Positions 51,201 to 60,200 of a stretch of 64,000 bases of DNA are shown here, one piece after another. A model generated the notes under the pieces. It had not been told where the DNA came from and ran no database searches. It was given only the letters and a program-made list of their open reading frames with translations. Source of the DNA: Lichenostomus cassidix. Taxonomy: Eukaryota > Chordata > Aves > Passeriformes > Meliphagidae. Position numbers and translations under genes: made by a program. The stretch spans positions 1-64,000 of the forward strand of contig VLJF02000454.1 in assembly GCA_008360975.2 (NCBI GenBank), in the 5' to 3' direction. Positions within the stretch are counted from its first letter, which is position 1, and each line of letters opens with the position of its first letter.

Positions 51201-54200
51201 TCTTTGAGAGTTGTTGTATCAAGTTCACATTCATTCTAAGATCGCTGCAGTTACTGTTAAAGCAAATAGCATAAATGTTTTTGTTTACTTAACCTTTTTT
51301 CTCAGAAAGTCTGTTAATAACACAGAAATTGCTTTCCACTGTAGGAAAAAGATACAAGAGTTTGTGAACACCCTCTGTCAGATATAGTGATTGCTGGGGA
51401 AGCAGCTCACCCGTTACCGCACACTTTCCATCGCCTTCTGCAGACAATCTCTGATCTTATGATGTCTCTTCCCAGTGGTAGTGCATTACAGCAAATGGCC
51501 TTAAGGTAAGCAGAAATCAAGAAAATTCTTGAAAAGGCTGGAAATGTTGTAGAATTACAGATTAAAAGTTTTTGCAATGCAGGTAGGATGCTGGAAAACT
51601 TCATGTGCAAGAAGGAGCACATCCTTGCCATTAGGAAAGATATATGTGGAAAACACATATATGTGTTTGTACATATAAAAAATAGTAGAGAGAAATGTAC
51701 TTTCTCTTAAGGTCTATACTGTGTCCACTGTGAAAAAGACAGCATACTATGGAATAATATGGTAGTATCTGTGTGTATGTGCATGGTAGTGTATTGCCTT
51801 TTGCTCAATAAGCTGGATAGTATCTTTAAGCTGTTCGAGATTTTTCTATGTATCTGTCTCAGAGACACAAAATAAATACTAATGGTTGCATTTACTATTA
51901 AAGTTCTCAGAAAAATTTATTCCTGCCTTCCTCAAAATGATGCATAGAAACACTTGAGATGATGCAAAATTTGAAGTTAAATGTTTATAGAAAATATTTT
52001 GAGAAGCAAAAATGTAATTAATAGTTTCACTGGTAAGTTATGTCTTTTAACAGCATTCAAAATTTATAAGTCCACTAAATGTGTTTTCAGATGCTGGAGT
52101 CTTAAATTCAAGCAATCTGATCACCAGTTCCTGCACCAGAGCAATGTTTTTCATCATATCAACAATATTTTATCTAAATCGGATGATGGAGATAGTGAAG
52201 AGAGTTTTAGTATCAGCGTTCAGTCTGGTTTTGAAGTCATGAATCAGGCAAGTATTACAACTCTGGCTCAGAAGCAGAGATCATTTGTGAACAGCCTGTA
52301 CTTCCTATGATGATTCTGTTTCAATTAAAAGATTCCTTATTGCAATGTTGTATTTTCTTGAACATACCTGAGTTTGGGACCTTTTTCCTGCTATTTAGGT
52401 TCTCATATTTAGTTTCAGAGACTTAACTGTTGACCCTTAGCCTGTGTATCACTCAAACCTAAATTATGGAGCAGTGCTTTTAAGTGCTTGTTTGCAAGTG
52501 AAGTGTTTGGGGCATGTCTTGGAGTCCATTGTGTCACTGAGTTAGTTAACTTTTTTAGTATTGTGTACGTCCAGTTCTTTGCTTATATCTTCTTCCTTCC
52601 ATTATTCCAAGGAGCATGAATTAATGCTTCTGTTTGTATTTTTGAAGTGTTTTCTTTCATTTATTATTATATTTAGGCATTTGCTAATACATTCAGCTCT
52701 TAGTTATTAATGTTTCCTTTGGTTTAAAGGACTGAATAATTTGAATCAATAAAGGACAAATTTCTTGGAGAGCACATTTGTCAAAACAGAAATATCTCTG
52801 TGATTTTAGAAATTGTAAATCATGCCTGTGTTTGGGCTTACTCTCAAGTATTTAAAATATTTCCATTTGTTTTCACAGGAACTGTGTATAGTGGTTTGTC
52901 TGAAAGACCTAACCAGCATTGTTGACATTAAAACATCAAGCCGACCTGCCATGATTGGTAGTTTAACAGATGGATCTACAGAAACATTCTGGGAGTCAGG
53001 AGATGAGGACAAAAACAAAACTAAAAACATCACAATTAACTGTGTAAAAGGAATCAATGCACGTTACGTTTGTGTTCATGTGGACAATTCCAGAGATCTT
53101 GGGGTAAGAAGAAAATAAAAGTATCCCTCACTGAAGGTGCATGGTCCAACTTGTATGTGTTTATCAAACAAGAAGCATTGTTTTCCTTGTCAGTTGATAA
53201 TTTTAATTCAAAAGTTCACATTTTAAAGTAAAGTTTGTAAATCCTGCGATTTAGAAAGCAGAAACTGTTACAATCAGACCAGTCAGTCTGAATTTGTAGT
53301 TGCGTAAAACGGAAACTGGGAAACTTAATTCTTGGTGGCATGTTCAATGTCATATGCATTTGCAATCATTTAATTATTTTAAGTTACTTTTCTTGCTTGT
53401 GGTTTCTGCAGAAGCATTGAAATAAGGAGCTTTCCTAAAATCCAAATTTTCTAGACTTTCTGCATTCTTTTTTATTGATCTTTACAGTAATGTTACAAAT
53501 TTTGTATGAAAGCTGTAGTTGAATAATATATGTGTATACAATAAAATATTGTATGAAAGCTGTAGTTGAATAATATATGTGTATACAATAAAATATTGTA
53601 TGAAAGCTGTAGTTGAATAATATATGTATTTAAATTACAGCTTTTAATACAAAGAGCAGACTGTTTTAGAGAGCTGTATTTTGGAATTCATTTTCCTTGC
53701 TTTAGATCCCTTTTTTTTTTTTTCGTAATGAAGCAGCTTTTTTATGTATGTACTCTCTTAATACAGAAAAGGTAGTCAGAAATGTCTCAGTCAAAGTGTT
53801 TCATTCTTATTTTGCTTGTCTGTTGCAGAACAAAGTGACCTCCATGACCTTCCTAACGGGCAAGGCAGTAGAAGATCTCTGCAGAATAAAGCAGGTAAAC
53901 ATTTTAACAGTTGACTTAGAAAAATCGCTGTCATTTTTTGTGCACATAGCAGATTTTTCTAAGCAAATAATTTTCATTTCTTACATTAGATAAATTATTT
54001 TGCAAATACCAGGCATTATAATAAGCCTTGGAAAATACTGTATTATTAATGACAGAATTCTGTCATGTGTAATGACTATTGATCAAGCTTTTGCTCTTCT
54101 ACTGAAACAGGAAAGATTTATGTAAAATGTTCCTTAGATTTTTTTTTTTTTAGTTTTAATTACTGCGTGGTAACTTACCCTTTCAGCTGTCAAAGGTTTC

Positions 54201-57200
54201 CAAAAAAGACTCATGGCAGGAACTGATTCAGCTTTCCCCCCTCTTTGGTCTGACACTTCTCAGTTTTTTAACTTCCAGCACACCCACATACTGTATCCTG
54301 TCTCATGGTATTTAAAAAAAAAAAAAAGTTAGCCTTGTCTGCTGGAGTATAGTTCAATGCAGACACTGAGAATTAGTGTAGAAATGGGAAAGAAGAAATA
54401 TTAGCTTGATTGTAAATGAGCCTGTGGATAGGAGTGAGGGCTCATGTGACTCAGAGCTTTCTTTGAGCAATGATATGGGGCACTGCACCCTATTAGTGTT
54501 TGGTTTCCAGTAGTCATATTGCAGTTTCATATGAAACATATGATTTCATATAGCATTATTTATGTTCCTTTTTTTAAAACAGTACTTATTTTAAAATAAA
54601 CTTGATTTGATTTGGTTCATCTCTCTTTTTTACAGTTGTTAAGGGCTGCATGTTTTGTAAGGATAGCAGATACTGAATTCCACAGTGTTAAAATTCCTTT
54701 GGCAGGGGTTTGTGTGAATAGAGATGAAATAGCGTAACTACTGATAATTGCTTGTTATATTTTCAGTTAAATTATAGCAGGTTTTTTTTCTTTTTTCATA
54801 AAAGTAGTGAGTAAATACTAAGTTTTAAGAGTTGTTTTCTTAATTTTAGAACTGTTGCTTTGAGGATAAAAGGGATAGGTAGGCCTCTATTTCTAATAAG
54901 TTTTAAAGACAAAAAAGAAATGGCTATATGTCATTTTTTCATCTCAACTCACAAGATTGCATATGTTTATAATTAAACAGAAGTCTTACTGATCAGGTTG
55001 AAATTTTGATTACAAGCATAGTATTTGTTACAGTGATATGTAATGGTAAATGATGTTTTATTTGATGTAGTGTTGGTTTCCAACTTTATATTCCTCTTTA
55101 ATAGGTAGACTTGGATTCAAGACATATTGGCTGGGTAACAAGTGAACTTCCTGGGGGTGATAATCACATCATCAAAATTGAATTGAAGGGTCCAGAGAAC
55201 ACGCTACGAGTTCGACAAGTAAAAATTCTTGGATGGAAGGATGGTGAAAGCATTAAAATAGCAGGCCAGATTTCTGCAAGTGTAGCTCAACAAAGAAACT
55301 GTGAATCTGAGACACTGCGAGTATTCCGACTTATAACATCCCAGGTGGGATTTTAATGATGTTTTACAGGGAAAGTTACTGTAAATTGTAGACTTCAAGT
55401 GTTTTATGTCTTAAAGTAAAATGTCACATCTGCACAAGTTTTTCTTTGAGATATGCTAACTTGTCATTATCTTTCTTCCAGGTATTTGGAAAACTCATCT
55501 CTGGAGATGCTGAGCCAACCCCAGAACAAGAAGAAAAAGCACTGTTGTCTTCCCCAGAAGGAGAAGAAAAAGTACACAATGTATTTATTTGTATTCTATC
55601 AATAATACTTTGCTGAAAAAAATGATCCAGGATGATTTTCAGTGTTTGTTCTACTTCTTATGCAGCATTATTCTCAGATCAAAATAGAAGTAAAATGTCA
55701 CAATTGCTTTTTTTTTAAATTATAATGTATTTTTAATAGTAATCTATAATGTATTTTTAATAGTAAATTATAACTGAGGCTTATGCATTTAATGGAAACA
55801 TCATAGTAATGATGATGGAAATGAAAATGATGCTACAATTCAGAAGTGTTTAACACCTGTTTTAATGGTTGGCCTGAAAGTCCTTGCCTATTATGTTGTG
55901 CCTCAAGAGAGACTCTGTTAATGTTTAGAGAAGCATGAAAAAACTGCACTCCACTTGTTTTGCCTATTGTTTCATTTCATGTTCAAATTCCTCTTAAAAA
56001 AGAAAGTAAATACATTGAAGAGGTGTGTATTAACCCTAGTTAAATTGATCTTGCTTATATATCTTACTTCTCTGTTAAAAAAAGCTACAAACGTCTAAAA
56101 CACAGTTTGATACATTCCATGTTAATTGCTACAGTAATTAGGAAATATTCTGGAAACTTTTGATCTAATATTAAATATTCTTGTTGTGAAGGCAACATCA
56201 GATGCAGACCTGAAGGAGCACATGGTAGGGATCATATTCAGCCGGAGCAAACTGACAAATTTGCAGAAGCAGGTTTGTTCCTTTTGAAATTACTTGGGCA
56301 TTAAATATTGGTGTCTTTAAAGAAATAAGCTCATTTTCAGTGAATATTGCATGAAGATTTTCACATTGTTAGAGCTATTGATTAATTTTGAAGTTTGTTA
56401 GTTTAGTAAATTAGGCAGAATCCACTCTTCTGTCACACATCTTAGTAAACATTGGTATCTCCTAAAAATGCTTTTTAACATGCTATCGTTTCTAAATTTT
56501 TTTAAGCTTTCTGATTATTAAACTGAACAAGAGACTGTTTTGTAAGTGCTTTTCATGTGTGTGTATTGAGTAAATGTATTTCTTGGGGTTTATGTGGAGT
56601 GGGTTTTTTTAGCCTGAATGCCATGTTAAAAGTAAATTAAAAGTCAGGGTCTAAAATAAAATTTAAAATAATTTCAATTAAATTTTCCAGAACAAAGATG
56701 AGCAAATTCACCATTAAATTCAAATGGAGAATAAATGGTAAAAAGTCATTTAAGTACAGGCCAAATTTCACGGGTTTCCCATTTTGGCCATAGTTGTGAA
56801 GGTATGTAAACCACAATCTTTTACACTTGCTAAAAGTTCTGAAGAGTCCCTGTGTGTGTGGCTTGTGTTTGGCCAGGTGTGTGCCCACATCGTGCAGGCC
56901 ATACGGATGGAGGCGACACGTGTCCGCGAGGAGTGGGAGCACGCCATCTCCAGCAAGGAGAACGCCAACTCGCAGCCCAGCGACGAGGATGCATCCTCGG
57001 ATGCCTACTGCTTCGAGCTGCTCTCCATGGTGCTGGCACTCAGCGGCTCCAACGTGGGCCGCCAGTACCTGGCCCAGCAGCTCACTCTGCTCCAGGACCT
57101 TTTCTCACTGCTGCACACTGCTTCTCCCAGGGTGCAGAGGCAGGTCAGTGCTGGCTGCTCCTCGAACGTCTTGGTGTTCCTAGGAAAATGTCTCTAGAAT

Positions 57201-60200
57201 CCTAACATTATGTGCATGAAAAAAATACAGAATTTCTTACGGGAACCGAAGTGTCGGGTTTTAGGGTGTTTGTTTTTTTTAATACATAGAGCATGGTAGA
57301 AATGTCTGTCAGATCAACAGCATCTAAGTATCCAGTGGGTTTTGAGTGTTTCATATTATTTATATATAATGCCTATGTAGCCTGTGTAGCCAAGAGGTTT
57401 TTAATTACCAGAGTCTGTTATTTATCTGGCATGAGTCCTTCGCATCTGTGTCTTACACTCAGGCTCACAGCATAATAGTGTGGAGCTAGACAGTTCCTTT
57501 GTACTCTTGGTATCCTCAAGGTGAGCTTTAATGCCTGTTTCTTTCTAAATCTGAGTTTTCTCTGAGTGTGTATACATTTATATGTATATAATGCAACATG
57601 AATTTATGAACAAAGTATTTGTGTTAGCACAATTAATGCACTATCTTGGTGCTAGCTGCTGTGCCTTCTTCAGGTGGATTTTTGGTTTCTGTTGCAGAAG
57701 TTTTGATGTCTCATACTCTATTCTTCTTTTTACAATTTTTGAGCTGTTAAAATCTCGCATCTCAACTTGCCTGGAGGCAGATACTGCCCTGCTTAGTAAT
57801 TCTGATACATTGCAGGTATGCAATAGCATTTCAAGAGAACATTGAAGGCTTGCAAAATTAGATATGAAATACTAAGTCCTTAAGCTTTCATCAGCTTTCA
57901 TGCTGATTTGGACCAAACTTTGCATGATACATGCAATTTCAACTCCAGCTTCACCAGCTGGTAAGGTTAAACCATGTCATTTCTAGACAACTGTTGGGTC
58001 CAGAGTGCAGCAAAATACTGGCACAGCAAAAAATTCTAGTTAGACCATCAAAAAGAAAAGTAAAGGAGTGGGAAAAGAGTATTAAACTTCTCAGTATCTC
58101 AGGGCAAGTACTTTGTTTCCAGAAGTCTAAAGTGTCTCTCACAGTTCTACCACAGTTTCTGACATCTCAGTAATGCATGTGAAATGGGTCATGTCTGTAC
58201 TACACAAGCAAATCAGAGTTGTACAAACATCTGTATCACTATTAGCCTAAGTCCAGTACCAGACATAATTTTTTTTATTGTTAGAAGTCTAAGTATTATT
58301 TGAGTCAATTCAGTTCTAGACTCTTTGACCTTATCTCACTGCTTGCATTAATAAGCATTTCATCACAAGATAGAAACATTGCGGAATTTCTTGCAGGAGT
58401 AATTAAATAGAGGAATTAGATTCTGTCCCTCTAACTGAAATAACTTGTGGAGAAGAAGAAAGACTTTATTTCATTTGGCTTGAAAACTTCAGCTGCCTCA
58501 GTAAGAATTCTGGTGTTCTGATTTTTTTTCTCCAGGTAACATCATTACTGAGACGTGTTTTGCCCGAGGTGACCCCTAGTCGCCTGGCAAGTATTATAGG
58601 GGTGAAGTCTCTTCCACCAGCAGATATAAGTGATATAATCCATTCAACAGAAAAAGGAGATTGGAATAAACTAGGTATCTTGGACATGTTTTTGGGATGC
58701 ATTGCCAAAGCTCTCACTGTACAGCTAAAAGCCAAAGGAACTACAATCACAGGGACAGCTGGCACTGCTGCAGGCAAAGGAGTTACTACAGTCACACTTC
58801 CAATGATCTTCAATTCCAGGTTTGTTTAAAAATACCTAACAAACTACAACCTACTGCATGCTGAATATGTACACTATTTCTTTGTACTAGATTTTGACAA
58901 ATACTAACTAATTATTTGAGTTTATTTAATTTATTACCATTTGTCCTTTGCAGCTACATTCGGCGAGGTGAAAGCCATTGGTGGATGAAGGGGTCAACAC
59001 CTACACAGATTTCAGAGATCATCATTAAACTCATTAAAGACATGGCAGCTGTGAGTTTCTATCCTTTATGCTCTGCTACAGTTAGTATTGGATTGAGCTG
59101 TTAAATGTGAATTGGTCTCAAGTAAAAAAACCCTTATGGTTTTCTTGAATCTCACTAGGGCTAAGACCAGTAGCAACTGAGTTCTGATTCTGCTAAACAG
59201 AAATCCAGTTTTGAAATAAGCTTATTAATAAGTTACTTATACTAGAAATTTAAGAGTTAAACAATAATTGTGGGTCATTTTCTAACATTATTAATTTCAA
59301 AGCCTTATTTTAAAATTTTTAAATTCAGAACTTCAGTTGAAAACTTACCTGAGAAATAAAATAATAGTGTTGTTTTCATGTAACTGTATATAGACTTAAT
59401 GTATGGATTTTCTGCTTGAGATTGACCTCTTTCAGTCAATGAAATCTACATTTATAGTTGCTTATTACTTTAATTATCTGGGCATAATTTTTCCGTAGTT
59501 GTATCTGCTTCAGACTATTTTTTTGGCAGAAAAATTGATGATAAGTGAATCAATCAGCTATTTCCCAGAAACAATATTGCCAAATGAAAAATAGGTTTTG
59601 TATATGTTTTTGGAAAAGAAATGTAGGTGGGAGGTTGGTTTTGTTTTCCTTAATTCTGCACCTATTTCAGTGAGATTCTCTAAATTACCCTGATTTTTCT
59701 CTGCGAATACCCTTTGAAAGGTTTTTCAGTATCTTCAGGTTGGGAGTCCTATTTTCTAAACCATTTGCTGTGCTTCAATTAAGGTGCTTCCTTCTCAAAG
59801 TTGCTGAAGCTAGATGGGAGTTCTCTGCAGTTGCTACTGTTGATTCTGACTACAAGATTTTAGGATCTCACAATTGATAAGAGTTACAATTAAAGTCTGT
59901 CTGTGTTTGAAAACCTTTCTCTGAGGCTTTCTAGAGCTGCTAATTATCAGCAGCATGACATCAGTCTCTCTTAAAAGTTACAAATGTGATTCACATAACT
60001 TTTTCAACATTCGCAACGTGTAGCTACCTAGATCTGAGTTAGTCACTATAGCTTCATTTTTAGAGTCCAGTGAATCTCAATTATGTGTCACGTTTAGCAT
60101 GAAGTTTATAAATTTAAGGTTAAGAATAGTTTAGAAGTTTAAGGTTATGTTAAGAATTGAAGGATTCAGCAGCCTCTGAATCAGAAACTTGAGGGTATGA

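Noticed and set aside
54309..54330. A14 run, considered as the tail of a retroposed gene
   Set aside because: No coding-like sequence upstream of the run on that strand and no flanking target duplication.
56768..57205. Five overlapping open frames of 66-137 codons on both strands at E30
   Set aside because: High GC removes stops in all frames. Only the frame beginning VCAHIVQ at 56877 is bracketed by splice sites in phase and matches the family.
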